The notes: generated by a model from the letters alone, not told the origin. A stretch of 64,000 nt of DNA from Sphingobium sp. TKS (GCF_001563265.1 NZ_CP005083.1:65001-129000), one strand, 5' to 3'; counted from the first letter of the stretch, positions 1 through 11,727 are shown. Made by a program: numbers and translations.

Positions 1-2478
<2,478 letters not shown>

Positions 2479-2610
2479 GAGAGTCCCACCATCAATGACA
2501 GTGCTGGATAATCCCAGCGTCGCTCATCGAACGTGGTGATCAACCTCAAGCCAGATATATCTACCGTAAAATGCACGGCATCGATTGAAACCCAAAGCGC
2601 AAGCTTCATT

Positions 2611-2729
2611 GCTTGGTGACCATAGCGTCTGTGACCCACCCGATCCCATCCCGAACTCGGCCGTGAAACCAGTCTGCGCCGATGGTACTGTGGCTCAAGC
2701 CCCGGAAGAGTAGGGCGTCGCCAGGCATT
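2611..2729 (+). rRNA. 5S ribosomal RNA
   Basis: This is a 5S-sized segment about 130 bp after the 23S gene. It begins gcttggtgac and ends gtcgccaggc, which pair to close the molecule. The internal block cccgatcccatcccgaactc is the universal 5S loop B/C signature. Ends are good to a few bases. Confidence 0.95.
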
Positions 2730-2802
2730 GCAGCTCGCGCTTTGAAAACATATATATACCCATTCACATACAACATGCGGCCTCCGCAGCGATCTCTAGT
2801 GT

Positions 2803-2879
<77 letters not shown>

Positions 2880-2976
2880 GAGGCCGCAACTCGTAAATTA
2901 TAGCGCATAATGTCGGTCGGCTAGAGCTGACCCGTACGCGTGACATTTTCCGTATGCATTCGGAGAAGGCCGCGGA

Positions 2977-4602
2977 TCAGGCGGCTTCGCGTTGATCCTC
3001 TGCGGTGCGCCAGTTCCAGGGAAGCAGTTCATGGAGACGGTTCTGAGGGATGTCGGCGATGCGGCTGAGCACATCGGCAAGCCAAGCCTGCGGATCGATG
3101 TCGTTGAGCTTCGCCGTGCCAATGAGGCTCAGCATGAAGGCGGTGCGCTGGCCGCCGCGATCTGAACCAGCGAAGAGCCATGATTTTCTGCCCAGGGCTA
3201 TGCCTCGAAGCGCCCGTTCCGCCGCGTTGTTCGAGAGGCAGATGCGGCCATCATCGAGGAACGCAGCGAAGGCTGGCCATGCCTTGAGCATGTAATCCAT
3301 GGCCTCGGCCACATCGCTGTTCTTCGATAGCTTGGACCGGTTGTCGCGCATCCATTCTTCCAGATCGGCAACGAGCGGGGCGCTGAGTTCCTGTCGAAGG
3401 GCGTGGCGCTCCTGGGCCGGTCTGCCGTTGATGGCGCGCTCAATGTCCAAGATCGCGTCGATACGGCGGACCGCCTCCACTGCCAGCGGCGAGATAACGG
3501 CCTTTTTGCGGCGCTTCTTGAGCTGCGCGGCGATATCGGCCAGCTCGAAGAAATAGCGGCGCGCGTGGCTCCAGCATAAGGCGCGGGTCAGCGGCGCCGG
3601 CAGTCTGTCGGCATGGAACAACGCATTGTAGCCGGCATATGCGTCAGCCTGAAGGATGCCTCTCCAACTGCGCAGATGTCCCACGGGATGCTCGCCCCGC
3701 CGGTCCCGGGAATAATGGAAGATCGCTGCGGGCGGTGCCGGTCCGCCAAAAGGTCGATCATCCCGAACATAGGTCCAGATCCGGCCCGTATCGGTCTTGG
3801 TCTTGGTCAGCACTGGCACCGTCGTATCGTCGCCATGCAATCGCTCGGCGGCAAGGACGTGGGCTTCGATCAGGAGATAGAGCGGCATCAGCGCGGCGGT
3901 GCAGGTGCCGACCTGATCGGCCAGAGTGGAAAGGCTCAGGTCCACGCCTTCCCGGGCATAGCGATCACGCTGGCGGTTAAGCGGTTGATGCGCGCCGAAC
4001 TTCTCGAACAACAGCATCGCCAGGAAGCTGGGGCCAAAGAGCCCGCGGGGCGTGACGTGGAACGGCGCCGGCGGTTGGGTGATCTTCTCACAATCCCGGC
4101 AGGAGAACTTCTCCCGCACGGTCTGAACCACCTTCCACTGTCGCGGCACGACCTCAAGCGTCTCGGTGATATCCTCACCCAGCTTGCACAGCCGTTCTGA
4201 GCCGCAGCAGGGGCAGGCATCGGGCGCGGCGATGACGACGCGCTCGCGCGGCAGATGCTCGGGCAAGGCCTTGCGGGCGGGCCGCTTGCGCTCGAACGGT
4301 GCGACGTTGGTCTTCGCCGCTGCCAGGGCAGCCAGGAACTCATCTTCGCTGGCAGCGGTCTCGCACTCCTCGAAGGTCAGTTCCATCTGGTCGAGCAGAT
4401 GGCGCGTGCGTTCGGATCGCTGGCCAAAAAGGGTGCGGCGCATCTTCTCGTTCTGCAGTTCGAGAAGGGCGTTGCGGGCTTCCAGGTCAGCGTTGATGGC
4501 CTTGATGCGGGCGACTTCAGCGGCGACAGCCTCGGCAGCGGCAAGCCGCTCGCGAAGGCTGTCGATCTCTGCTTGCGCTTCGGTCCCCATGGTCAATGAC
4601 AT
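2977..4602 (-). CDS. tnpC: IS66 family transposase TnpC
   Basis: This 541-residue protein is the DDE transposase of the IS66 element. The N-terminal 70 residues are heptad-like (leucine-rich, coiled-coil type). A zinc-ribbon-like segment follows, with cysteines near residues 130-133 (CPCC) and 168-171 (CRDC). The catalytic core then shows HGDDTTVPV, QADAYAGYN and, near the C-terminus, NNAAERALRGIALGRKSW, which supply the D, D and E positions. The length matches full-size IS66 transposases and there are no frameshifts, so it is probably functional. The ATG at 4602 is used; an internal ATG four codons later is possible. Confidence 0.95.
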   Translation of the reverse strand: MSLTMGTEAQAEIDSLRERLAAAEAVAAEVARIKAINADLEARNALLELQNEKMRRTLFGQRSERTRHLLDQMELTFEECETAASEDEFLAALAAAKTNVAPFERKRPARKALPEHLPRERVVIAAPDACPCCGSERLCKLGEDITETLEVVPRQWKVVQTVREKFSCRDCEKITQPPAPFHVTPRGLFGPSFLAMLLFEKFGAHQPLNRQRDRYAREGVDLSLSTLADQVGTCTAALMPLYLLIEAHVLAAERLHGDDTTVPVLTKTKTDTGRIWTYVRDDRPFGGPAPPAAIFHYSRDRRGEHPVGHLRSWRGILQADAYAGYNALFHADRLPAPLTRALCWSHARRYFFELADIAAQLKKRRKKAVISPLAVEAVRRIDAILDIERAINGRPAQERHALRQELSAPLVADLEEWMRDNRSKLSKNSDVAEAMDYMLKAWPAFAAFLDDGRICLSNNAAERALRGIALGRKSWLFAGSDRGGQRTAFMLSLIGTAKLNDIDPQAWLADVLSRIADIPQNRLHELLPWNWRTAEDQREAA

Positions 4603-4650
4603 AGCCGAAAAGCACCGGAATCCCTAGCTTCTTAGGTCATGCCGGGGCTT

Positions 4651-4998
4651 TTATCCGGCCAATGTCGGACGCCAGGTGGCCTGCGGATTACGCCAGTCGA
4701 TCGCCTCCAACATGCAAGCCATCTGCGAGGGGGAAATGGCAATCACCCCGTCCACGGCCGAAGGCCAGATGTACTTCCCGCGCTCGAGACGCTTGGCATA
4801 AAGCGACATGCCGACACCATCATGCCAGATGATCTTGCAGAGGTCGCCGCGGCGTCCCCTGAAAATGTAGAGATCCCCGGCGAAGGGATCACGTCCGAAA
4901 CTCTGCTGCACCTGCAGAGCCAGGCTGCGCATGCCGCGCCGCATGTCCGTGTGCCCCGTTGCGATCCATATCCGAACGCCGGAAGGAACTGGGATCAC
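4651..4998 (-). CDS. tnpB: IS66 family accessory protein TnpB
   Basis: This 115-residue protein carries the hallmark IS66 Orf2 stretches: ATGHTDMRRGMRSLALQVQ near the start, then DLYIFRGRRGDLCKIIWHD, then a C-terminal W-rich stretch. It is required with TnpA and TnpC for IS66 transposition in the family, although its biochemical role is unsettled. It overlaps the end of tnpA by four bases (ATGA-type), which indicates translational coupling, and lies 48 bp ahead of tnpC. Confidence 0.94.
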   Translation of the reverse strand: MIPVPSGVRIWIATGHTDMRRGMRSLALQVQQSFGRDPFAGDLYIFRGRRGDLCKIIWHDGVGMSLYAKRLERGKYIWPSAVDGVIAISPSQMACMLEAIDWRNPQATWRPTLAG

Positions 4999-5324
4999 GG
5001 CTTGACCGACCGCAGCACTGCCGACACCAGCCCAGGTGATGCGCCAGCGGGAATGCGCACGATCGCCCGCTCAAACTCGACGGTGATCGCCGATCCGATC
5101 ACTGGCACCGGATCGGCTTGCACCTGCACCTCGGCAAAGCCCTGCGCTGCCTGCCCCATCTGCCGCCGCCATCTGTAGATCTGGTTCGGCCGCAGATCGG
5201 CACGGCGGGCAATCTCCGCCACGTTCGCACCGGGCGCCGAAACCGCCGCGACCAGTTCGCGCTTCTGCTGGTCGCTCCATACCCGCCGCCGCTCCGGCCC
5301 CGAAATTACCGTGATCTGACTCAT
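4995..5324 (-). CDS. tnpA: IS66 family protein TnpA (HTH)
   Basis: This 109-residue protein is the first gene of the element. It contains a Hin/IS3-like helix-turn-helix (VAEIARRADLRPNQIYRWRR, about residues 35-54) expected to bind the element ends. The C-terminal half is the variable segment typical of IS66 Orf1. It is intact and overlaps tnpB by 4 bp. Confidence 0.93.
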   Translation of the reverse strand: MSQITVISGPERRRVWSDQQKRELVAAVSAPGANVAEIARRADLRPNQIYRWRRQMGQAAQGFAEVQVQADPVPVIGSAITVEFERAIVRIPAGASPGLVSAVLRSVKP

Positions 5325-5420
5325 CGCACCGTCCTTAGTATCGGTGCAAACACCGGCGCTTGCACCGGTGCCATGTCAAAATATCAGCGGATCACCGCAA
5401 GGCGGCCCTCACCGGAGCGA

Positions 5421-5900
5421 TACCATTTTCCTAACAGCTTTCGGTAGCCATCAACAAAGACCGTGTCGCTAATCAAAGCGAACAGGAGGCCTGGCAAGGC
5501 CTTGGCGCGTTTGCATGAGAATACTCTATAGCCCTCGGTCGGTTTGTCACGCCGCGTCCTGCGATTACCCCAGCAATTGCGCGCGATGCCGCTCGTCGAT
5601 ACGGAAACGATCCTCCGCCTATGAACCTATCTTGATGGGGTTCAGGCGCTAGGGTATTTGCCAATAACTCCTTGAAGGCCGGTCCTGCCCAACAACAGGC
5701 TCGCGACAAGTCGTTTGCGCCTGAGTAGGCGGCAGAAATATCTTCGATGATAGCAGGCTGCCTACGATGCCGATCTTTCGGGGTATCTTCGAGCCAGCCT
5801 TAAGCAAAAGCTGCCGCTTCCGTCAGCCTGAGATATTCTCAGATTATCATGCGGGACGAACATTCCCTGCTCGATACGCCGGCGGTTCCGACAGCATGCC
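5421..5900. other. Intergenic stretch without recognisable gene
   Basis: About 480 bp lie between the IS66 element and the end of pgeF. A leftward open frame at 5473-5709 has no recognisable domain and no credible ribosome site, and was not accepted. Short inverted repeats are present (ggcct/aggcc near 5490; gtaggc 5725-5730 with gcctac 5760-5765) but none has a T-run typical of an intrinsic terminator. It could be sequence that followed the rRNA operon before the insertion. Confidence 0.5.
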
Positions 5901-6662
5901 TCATTCCCCCAACGCAATCATCGAAATCTGCCGGCCATAATCTGGCTCGCTGCGATGGCATGACCGGCGATAGCTGTAAAAGCGATCCGGCTGGCTATAG
6001 GTATCCTCGTCCAGCAGCTCGATCCGGCTGATCCCCGCCGCTGCCAGCCGTGCCGCCACATAGGCTGCAATGTCGAACTGGCAATGCCCTGTGCGCGCCG
6101 CAGTGAAGAAACGATCATTATCCGGATCCTCCGCCATAAAGCGTGCCGCGAAATCCAGCGTCACTTCATAGGACGAACGCCCGATGCACGGACCGATCGC
6201 GCAAGCCATCTGGTCGCGCGAGGCGCCCAGTGCCTCCATAGCAGCGATCGTCCGGTCCGTAACGCCGCCTAATGCGCCCTTCCATCCGGCATGCGCCGCG
6301 CCGACGACACCGGCCGCAGCATCAGCAAACAACACCGGCACGCAATCGGCGGTGAGAATCCCCAATATCAATCCCGGTCGATTCGTGACCATGGCGTCAG
6401 CCGCTGGCCGGTCGTCGGCGGAAATCGGCGCCGCGACCGTGATCACATCGGGCGAGTGGACCTGATGCACCGTCACCAGCGTCGCACCCGGCAACAGCGC
6501 GTCCCGCACCAGATCCCGGTTGCGCAACACCGCCTCCCGCTCGTCCTCCGACCCTAATCCGACATTCAGCCCCGCGTGAATCCCGGTCGAAACGCCGCCG
6601 CGTCGCCCGGCAAAACCGTGCACGACATCGCCCAAGCCCACCGCCCGCAGCAATTCGACCAT
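5901..6662 (-). CDS. pgeF: Peptidoglycan editing factor PgeF (YfiH/laccase-domain)
   Basis: This 253-residue cytoplasmic protein is of the Cu-oxidase_4/DUF152 family. Members correct wrongly built UDP-muramic acid-Ser precursors, and older annotations call them polyphenol oxidase or laccase-domain proteins. The zinc-site motifs are all present: VHQVHSPDV (about residue 65), LTADCVPVLF (about 104), AAHAGWKG (about 121) and CAIGPCIG (about 152). The start is well placed, with AAGGAG seven bases before the ATG. It appears monocistronic, diverging from the amino-acid permease. Confidence 0.93.
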   Translation of the reverse strand: MVELLRAVGLGDVVHGFAGRRGGVSTGIHAGLNVGLGSEDEREAVLRNRDLVRDALLPGATLVTVHQVHSPDVITVAAPISADDRPAADAMVTNRPGLILGILTADCVPVLFADAAAGVVGAAHAGWKGALGGVTDRTIAAMEALGASRDQMACAIGPCIGRSSYEVTLDFAARFMAEDPDNDRFFTAARTGHCQFDIAAYVAARLAAAGISRIELLDEDTYSQPDRFYSYRRSCHRSEPDYGRQISMIALGE

Positions 6663-6825
6663 GCTTCACTCCTTCATCACGCCATGGGAACCGCTTTTGA
6701 ACCATGTCCTGAATGCGCAACATACTTGCGCACGCCGGATTAGACGATAGTCTCCGCTTCATCACAAAAGGGGAGCGGCTGCAACGGCCGCCCGAGCAAA
6801 AGACATCAAGATAAAGGGCTCCACC

Positions 6826-8442
6826 ATGATCTTCGGGCGTATAAAGCCACTGGACGCGATATTGGCCACGGCCGAGAAAAAATCGCTTGTCCGCACATTG
6901 GGGCCGGTTCAACTGACGCTATTGGGGGTCGGCGCCATCATCGGCACCGGCATTTTCGTTTTGACCGCCGCCGCCGCGCAAAAGGCGGGGCCGGGCATGA
7001 TGTGGAGCTTCATGATTGCGGGGGCCGTCTGCGCCTTCGCCGCGCTCTGCTATTCCGAAATCGCCTCCATGGTGCCGGTGTCCGGTTCCGCCTACACCTA
7101 TACCTATGCGGTCGTCGGGGAACTGCTCGCCTGGATGGTGGGCTGGGCGCTCATCCTGGAATATGCGGTCGCCGCCAGCGCCGTTTCGGTGGGGTGGTCC
7201 GGCTATTTCATGGGCCTTGTTAAGAGCGTAACCGGGCTTGATCTGCCACAGGCGCTTTCCGCCGGCCCGGTCTGGACGATGAACGGCCTCATTCCGCAAG
7301 CCGATTTCACCCATGGCGTGATCAACATCCCGGCGATCGTCGTGGCGCTCGCCGTGACCGCCCTGTTGGTCATCGGCACCACCGAAAGCGCCCGCGTTAA
7401 TGCCGTGCTCGTCGCCATCAAGGTGGCGGCGCTGACCGCCTTCATCATCCTGACGCTGCCCGTGCTCAAGACCGGCAATTTCTCGCCCTTCGCGCCCAAT
7501 GGCTGGTTCGGGCCGGAAGGCACCAGCGGCATGGGCATCGTTGGCGCCGCCGCGTCGATCTTTTTCGCCTATGTCGGCTTCGATGCGGTTTCGACCGCGG
7601 CGGAAGAAACCAAGAACCCGCAGCGCAACGTCCCCATCGGCCTGATCGGCAGCCTTGCGATCTGCACCGTTTTTTACCTGTTGGTCGCGGCGGGCGCGGT
7701 CGGCGCGATCGGTGCGCAGCCCGTGCTGGGTCCGGACGGTTCAGTGGTGGCGCCCGGATCGCAGGGTTTTGCCGCCGCCTGTGCGACTGCTGCCCATGCT
7801 CAGGATCTCGTCTGCTCCAATGAAGCGCTGGCCCATGTGTTGCGCTCGATCAATTGGACGGTCGTGGGCAATGCGCTCGGCTTGGCCGCCAATCTTGCGC
7901 TGCCGTCGGTCATCCTGATGATGATGTTCGGCCAGACCCGCATCTTCTTCGTGATGGCGCGCGACGGCCTGCTGCCGGAAAAGCTCGCCAGCATCCACCC
8001 CAGGTTCAAGACGCCCCATATCGTCACCATGGTCACCGGCGTCTTCGTCGCCATCGGCGCCGCGCTGCTGCCTGTGGGTCAGCTCGCGGACATTTCCAAT
8101 TCCGGCACGCTGTTCGCCTTCTTCATGGTGTCGATCGCCGTGCTGGTGCTGCGGGTGAAGGAACCGGGGCGGGCTCGTCCGTTCCGCACGCCCATAGTGT
8201 GGGCGATCGCGCCGACGGCGGCTTTCGGTTGCGTCTTCCTCTTCTTCAATCTGCCCGTCGATGCGCAGCTCGTCCTGCCGATCTGGGGTGGCCTGGGTCT
8301 CGTGCTCTATTTCGTCTATGGCTATCGCAAGAGCCATGTCGGGCGCGGGTTGGTCGAAACCCATGAACAGGATGTCGGCATTCCACCGATGCCGGTGCCG
8401 CCGATGCCCGGCGCGCATACGCCGGGCGGCCAGGACGCCTGA
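6826..8442 (+). CDS. APC-family amino acid permease
   Basis: This 538-residue inner-membrane transporter has about twelve hydrophobic segments. TM1 carries the broken-helix signature VGAIIGTGIFVL and TM2-3 has CYSEIASMVPVSGSAYTYTY, which identify the amino acid-polyamine-organocation superfamily, cationic amino acid transporter-like branch. The exact substrate cannot be read from sequence. A loop of about 45 residues between TM7 and TM8 and a proline-rich C-terminal tail (PPMPVPPMPGAHTPGG) are cytoplasmic or periplasmic extras. A strong terminator follows. Confidence 0.9.
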   Translation: MIFGRIKPLDAILATAEKKSLVRTLGPVQLTLLGVGAIIGTGIFVLTAAAAQKAGPGMMWSFMIAGAVCAFAALCYSEIASMVPVSGSAYTYTYAVVGELLAWMVGWALILEYAVAASAVSVGWSGYFMGLVKSVTGLDLPQALSAGPVWTMNGLIPQADFTHGVINIPAIVVALAVTALLVIGTTESARVNAVLVAIKVAALTAFIILTLPVLKTGNFSPFAPNGWFGPEGTSGMGIVGAAASIFFAYVGFDAVSTAAEETKNPQRNVPIGLIGSLAICTVFYLLVAAGAVGAIGAQPVLGPDGSVVAPGSQGFAAACATAAHAQDLVCSNEALAHVLRSINWTVVGNALGLAANLALPSVILMMMFGQTRIFFVMARDGLLPEKLASIHPRFKTPHIVTMVTGVFVAIGAALLPVGQLADISNSGTLFAFFMVSIAVLVLRVKEPGRARPFRTPIVWAIAPTAAFGCVFLFFNLPVDAQLVLPIWGGLGLVLYFVYGYRKSHVGRGLVETHEQDVGIPPMPVPPMPGAHTPGGQDA

Positions 8443-8447
8443 GCTAC

Positions 8448-8481
8448 AAAAAAGGGGGCGGGTAGCACCGCCCCTTTTTTT
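8448..8481. terminator. Intrinsic bidirectional terminator
   Basis: This GC-rich hairpin has arms aaaaaagggggcgg and ccgccccttttttt (one bulged G) around a short loop. It lies between the convergent permease and MFS genes. A-run and T-run on the two sides make it work for both strands. Confidence 0.9.
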
Positions 8482-9754
8482 AACGCAAGACTTCGAATTC
8501 GGGATCGCGCAATCCTGCATGATGCGGGCGGGTGAACATTTTCCCCCGTTCCGCCCACGCGACGATCAGGAAAGAGATCGAGCCGAACACCATCAATCCC
8601 AATGTCAGCGGCAATGTCGTCCCGTCAAAGGCATGGCCGATCAGGCTGCCCAGCGCGCTCGACACGGCGGTGGTGAGAAAAGCCTGAAAGGAGGAGGCGA
8701 CGCCCGCGCCTCTGGCAAAGGGCTCCATTGAAATCGCGCTGAAATTGGACGCGGTAAAGGCGACCGTCATCATCGTCGACGCCTGGAGGATCATGAAGCT
8801 GACGATGGTTTCATGCCCCGTCAGGATCACCGTCAAATGCACGGCATTGATCAGCACCAGGCACAGCAACGCCGTCTGGCTCAATCGCCGCGCGCCGAAG
8901 CGGGAGACGAGGCGGCTGTTGAGCAGGCTGCCGATCCCCATGCTGCCGGCGATGGCGGCGAAGGCAAAGGGGAAGATTTTCTGCGCCCCGAAAATGTCGA
9001 AGAATATTTGTTGCACCGACAGGATGAAGCCGATCAGGCCGCTCATCACCACCCCGCTGGCCAGCATATAGCCGATCGAGCTGCGGGTGCGGATGATCGC
9101 GCCGACCGTCCGGAAAATCGCGCGCGCGCTCATTCGCAAGCGATTCTCCGGCAGCAGCGTTTCCGGCAGGCGCATCGCCATCCACAGCAGGATCAGGCTC
9201 GCCAGGATCGACAGCGCCCAGAAGATCCAGCGCCAGGGGGCGATCCACAATATCGCCTGGCCGAAAGTCGGCGCCATGACCGGGATCAGCATGAACACCG
9301 CAAAGATCAGCGACATGACCCGCGCCATCGCATCGCCCCGGAAGCGGTCGCGGACGATGCCGACGGTGATGACGCGGCTCGCGCCCGCGAAGAAACCGGC
9401 ACAGGCGCGCCCGGCCAGCATCATGGTGAAACTGTGCGCGCCGGCGCAGGCGATGGAAGAGAGGATGAACAGCGCCATGGCGCTCCCCAACACGCGCTTT
9501 CGCCCGAATCGGTCGGACAGCACGCCGAACAGCAGAGAACCGATCCCCAGTCCCAGAAAATAGACGCTGATGATCAATTGCCGGTCATTGGGATGCGGGA
9601 TCGCCAGATCCCGGCCGATGGCGGGCAGGGCCGGCAGCATCGGATCGATCGACAGCGCATTCATCGCCATCAGGCAGGCGCAGAGCATCACGAACTCGCG
9701 GAAAGCTATGTCCTTTCTCGCCTGTCCTGCGGGGATTTCGGGATGATCGGTCAT
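8480..9754 (-). CDS. MFS drug-resistance transporter, Bcr/CflA family
   Basis: This 424-residue protein has twelve predicted membrane helices. The MFS loop 2-3 signature appears as GVLSDRFGRKRVLG and the N-terminus has the Bcr/CflA-like DPMLPALPAIGRDL. Family members are proton-driven exporters of bicyclomycin, chloramphenicol or other small molecules; the substrate here is unknown. The ATG at 9754 starts a short charged leader before TM1. Its stop codon lies in the terminator shared with the permease. Confidence 0.9.
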   Translation of the reverse strand: MTDHPEIPAGQARKDIAFREFVMLCACLMAMNALSIDPMLPALPAIGRDLAIPHPNDRQLIISVYFLGLGIGSLLFGVLSDRFGRKRVLGSAMALFILSSIACAGAHSFTMMLAGRACAGFFAGASRVITVGIVRDRFRGDAMARVMSLIFAVFMLIPVMAPTFGQAILWIAPWRWIFWALSILASLILLWMAMRLPETLLPENRLRMSARAIFRTVGAIIRTRSSIGYMLASGVVMSGLIGFILSVQQIFFDIFGAQKIFPFAFAAIAGSMGIGSLLNSRLVSRFGARRLSQTALLCLVLINAVHLTVILTGHETIVSFMILQASTMMTVAFTASNFSAISMEPFARGAGVASSFQAFLTTAVSSALGSLIGHAFDGTTLPLTLGLMVFGSISFLIVAWAERGKMFTRPHHAGLRDPEFEVLR

Positions 9755-9953
9755 GCCGGTGGCTATGGGGACAATCGGACGCTCGCGCTACCCTTTTTGT
9801 ACCGTCCGGGCACGTTAACCCTGCTCCTCCGCGCATCGTTGGCATTTTCCTGGAAATTGGTTTTGAGCGCATTAACCATTTTTTATCCGCCGCCGGTGCA
9901 GCCTGCCGCTTGTCGAAAACCAGCAAGTCGAAATCCATGAGGGGGATTCGGTT

Positions 9954-10250
9954 ATGGCCAATGGTCTGAAGAGCGCGCAATTTCTGATGCAAAGCCGTCT
10001 TTCGGGTGCGGCAAGCGGAACTGCGGAAGCCTGTTTCGATCTGGGGGTCGCCTATAGTTGCGGCACTGGCGGTTTGCCCGTCGACCTGATCGAAGCGCAT
10101 AAATGGTTCAACCTGGCCGCCCTCAAGGGCAGCGAGGAGGGGCAGACGATGCGGGCGGAAGTGGCCGAGGAAATGTCGGCACGAGAAATCGCGGAAGCCC
10201 AGCGCCAGGCCCGAGCGCTGATCGCGACGACGCAATTGCGCGCCGCTTAG
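9954..10250 (+). CDS. Small Sel1-like repeat protein
   Basis: This is a 98-residue protein with a single clear Sel1/TPR-type repeat (GVAYSCGTGGLPVDLIEAHKW, about residues 25-45, continuing FNLAALKG), followed by an alanine/glutamate-rich helix. No signal peptide is visible. Sel1 repeats mediate protein contacts; the partner is unknown. The upstream 200 bp contain ttaacc twice (near 9815 and 9871, the latter ttaaccat), which resemble CtrA half-sites. Cell-cycle control is therefore conceivable but unproven. Confidence 0.75.
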   Translation: MANGLKSAQFLMQSRLSGAASGTAEACFDLGVAYSCGTGGLPVDLIEAHKWFNLAALKGSEEGQTMRAEVAEEMSAREIAEAQRQARALIATTQLRAA

Positions 10251-10301
10251 GTTTTATTCGGGGGCTGAGTCTGGAAATGCTCAGTTTCGGACATCAACAA
10301 T

Positions 10302-10329
10302 CGTCATCCCAACGAAAGCCGGGATGACG
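10302..10329. repeat. REP-like hairpin, probably also a terminator
   Basis: Perfect 9-bp arms cgtcatccc and gggatgacg flank [13 protein letters not shown] are followed by gaaaaaa. The pattern (gtca-pyrimidines-gcgaaagc-purines-tgac) is shared with the larger palindromic element at 44581-44669. Confidence 0.65.
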
Positions 10330-10364
10330 GAAAAAAGTCCGCAATCCACCAATTCCGAGACGCT

Positions 10365-11273
10365 TTAGCTGCGCCGTAAAGGATCGAGGGCGCTCGATTT
10401 GCGCGTTTTGGAGGCCGCTGCTGCAGGTGAGAGGGCGGAGGTGCGCGTGCCCATATCCTGCGCCATGTCCTCCAGCGCGGCGATGCGCTTTTCCGTCGCG
10501 GGGTGAGTGGAGAAGAGCTCGCTCACATGCACCGGCACGATGTAGAGCTGGGCGGCGGCGGGATTGCGCTCCGCCACCGGGTTGGGAATCATTTCGGCGC
10601 GGCCGGCGATCTTGGCGAGGGCGGAGGCAAGCGCGCGCGGGTTGCCGCTGATCTCCGCGCCCGCCGCGTCCGCGCCATATTCTCGGGTGCGGCTGATCGC
10701 CATCTGCACGATCATCGCGGCGAAAGGAGCCACGATCACCGCCAGCAGCGTCGCGATCAGGTTGCCGTGGCCATTCTCCTGATTGCCGCCGCGGAAGAAC
10801 AGGCCGAAATTGGCGAGCATCGAGATCGCGCCCGCAATGGTCGCGACCATCGTCATGATCAGTGTATCGCGATTGCGCACATGGCCCAGTTCATGCGCCA
10901 TGACGCCAGCCACTTCGTCCCGGCTCAGCATCGAAAGCAGCCCGGTGGTCGCGGCGACGGCGGCATGCTGCGGATCGCGGCCGGTGGCGAAGGCATTGGG
11001 ATGCGGCTCGTCGATCAGATAGACGCGCGGCATGGGAAGTTTCGCGCGCTGGGCCAGTTCCGCGACGAGGCCGTAAAATTCCGGCGCGCTGGTCGCGTCG
11101 ACCTCCCGCGCATGGTGCATCGACAGCACGATCCTGTCGGCGTTCCAGAAGGTGAAGAGGTTCATGCCCAATGCCACCAGCAGCGCGATCACCGCCCCGC
11201 CGCTGCCGCCCAGCGTATAGCCCAATGCCATGAACAGCGCCGTCAGGGCCGACAACAGCATCACCGTCTTCAT
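10365..11273 (-). CDS. htpX: Membrane zinc metalloprotease HtpX
   Basis: This protein of about 302 residues is an M48-family integral membrane protease that degrades misfolded membrane proteins. Two N-terminal hydrophobic helices are followed by the zinc motif HELGH (in [14 protein letters not shown], about residue 130) and a further membrane pair. The downstream glutamate is in [14 protein letters not shown]. The in-frame frame extends further upstream, but homology begins at [13 protein letters not shown]. The ATG at 11273 or the GTG at 11282 (closer to AAGGAG) are the two realistic starts. The C-terminal tail is Ser/Ala-rich. Confidence 0.93.
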   Translation of the reverse strand: MKTVMLLSALTALFMALGYTLGGSGGAVIALLVALGMNLFTFWNADRIVLSMHHAREVDATSAPEFYGLVAELAQRAKLPMPRVYLIDEPHPNAFATGRDPQHAAVAATTGLLSMLSRDEVAGVMAHELGHVRNRDTLIMTMVATIAGAISMLANFGLFFRGGNQENGHGNLIATLLAVIVAPFAAMIVQMAISRTREYGADAAGAEISGNPRALASALAKIAGRAEMIPNPVAERNPAAAQLYIVPVHVSELFSTHPATEKRIAALEDMAQDMGTRTSALSPAAAASKTRKSSALDPLRRS

Positions 11274-11322
11274 GCCATTCACTTGCGTAAATCTCCTTGG
11301 CGGCCCAGATAGCGGCCTTACT

Positions 11323-11351
11323 CTGAATATGGGGCGCCCCTGAATATGGGG
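11323..11351 (-). promoter_or_regulatory. Tandem ctgaatatgggg repeats before htpX (possible RpoH promoter)
   Basis: Two exact copies of ctgaatatgggg (11323-11334 and 11340-11351) are spaced 17 bp apart. Read on the htpX strand each is CCCCATATTCAG, which resembles the heat-shock sigma-32 -10 element (CCCCATnT). A convincing CTTGAA -35 element was not found, so promoter function is inferred. Confidence 0.4.
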
Positions 11352-11387
11352 TGACGATGACGCCCCCGCAATCGAAAGGATGGATCG

Positions 11388-11561
11388 ATGGGAACCTTCA
11401 ACGGCAAGCGCCCGGCGCATGTGAAGCCGCCCGCGCATCTGTCGAAAAGCCCGCCGGTGCCGCAACCCGATCCGATCGACAATCCGTCGCGCCATGACGA
11501 GTTATTGAGCCCGGTTCGCTATGGCGACTGGGAACGCAAGGGAATCGCTATCGATTTTTGA
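11388..11561 (+). CDS. DUF1674 / SdhAF4-like succinate dehydrogenase assembly factor (57 aa)
   Basis: A 57-residue gene opposite htpX ends in the family hallmark [14 protein letters not shown]. This C-terminal block defines DUF1674, the bacterial relatives of mitochondrial SDHAF4, which binds the flavinylated SdhA subunit during assembly. The N-terminal half is proline-rich and probably disordered ([17 protein letters not shown]). The start ATG has AAAGGA eight bases upstream. A ccgttaa/ttaacgg hairpin (11567-11586) follows the stop codon. It is easily missed because of its size. Confidence 0.88.
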   Translation: MGTFNGKRPAHVKPPAHLSKSPPVPQPDPIDNPSRHDELLSPVRYGDWERKGIAIDF

Positions 11562-11727
11562 TCCGGCCGTTAAAGACGGTTAACGGCTCATCGCTGTTTG
11601 GGCACAGTTGGCGATGGCCTGTGCCGCTGCTGCGAGCGACCCGGCTCCACCCCCCTAGCCTTTTGCACTGCAATACGGGCAGGCTCTGTCCCGAGCGGAA
11701 AGCAAAATATACCGGGGCGCGGATGAA

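Larger units (their letters stand above)
2890..5420 (-). mobile_element. IS66-family insertion sequence (approximate limits)
   Basis: Three leftward genes, tnpA (5324-4995), tnpB (4998-4651) and tnpC (4602-2977), have the canonical IS66 order and all read through without interruption. The boundaries are approximate. Near-matching inward-facing motifs tgacatttt (2941-2949) and aaaatatca (5378-5386) lie outside the genes, but no convincing longer terminal inverted repeat or 8-bp target duplication was found by eye. The element sits directly behind the initiator tRNA gene, so it may have separated the rRNA operon from its terminator. Confidence 0.85.

Noticed and set aside
5473..5709. 78-codon leftward open frame between IS66 and pgeF
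   Set aside because: No ribosome site, no domain and composition unlike neighbours.
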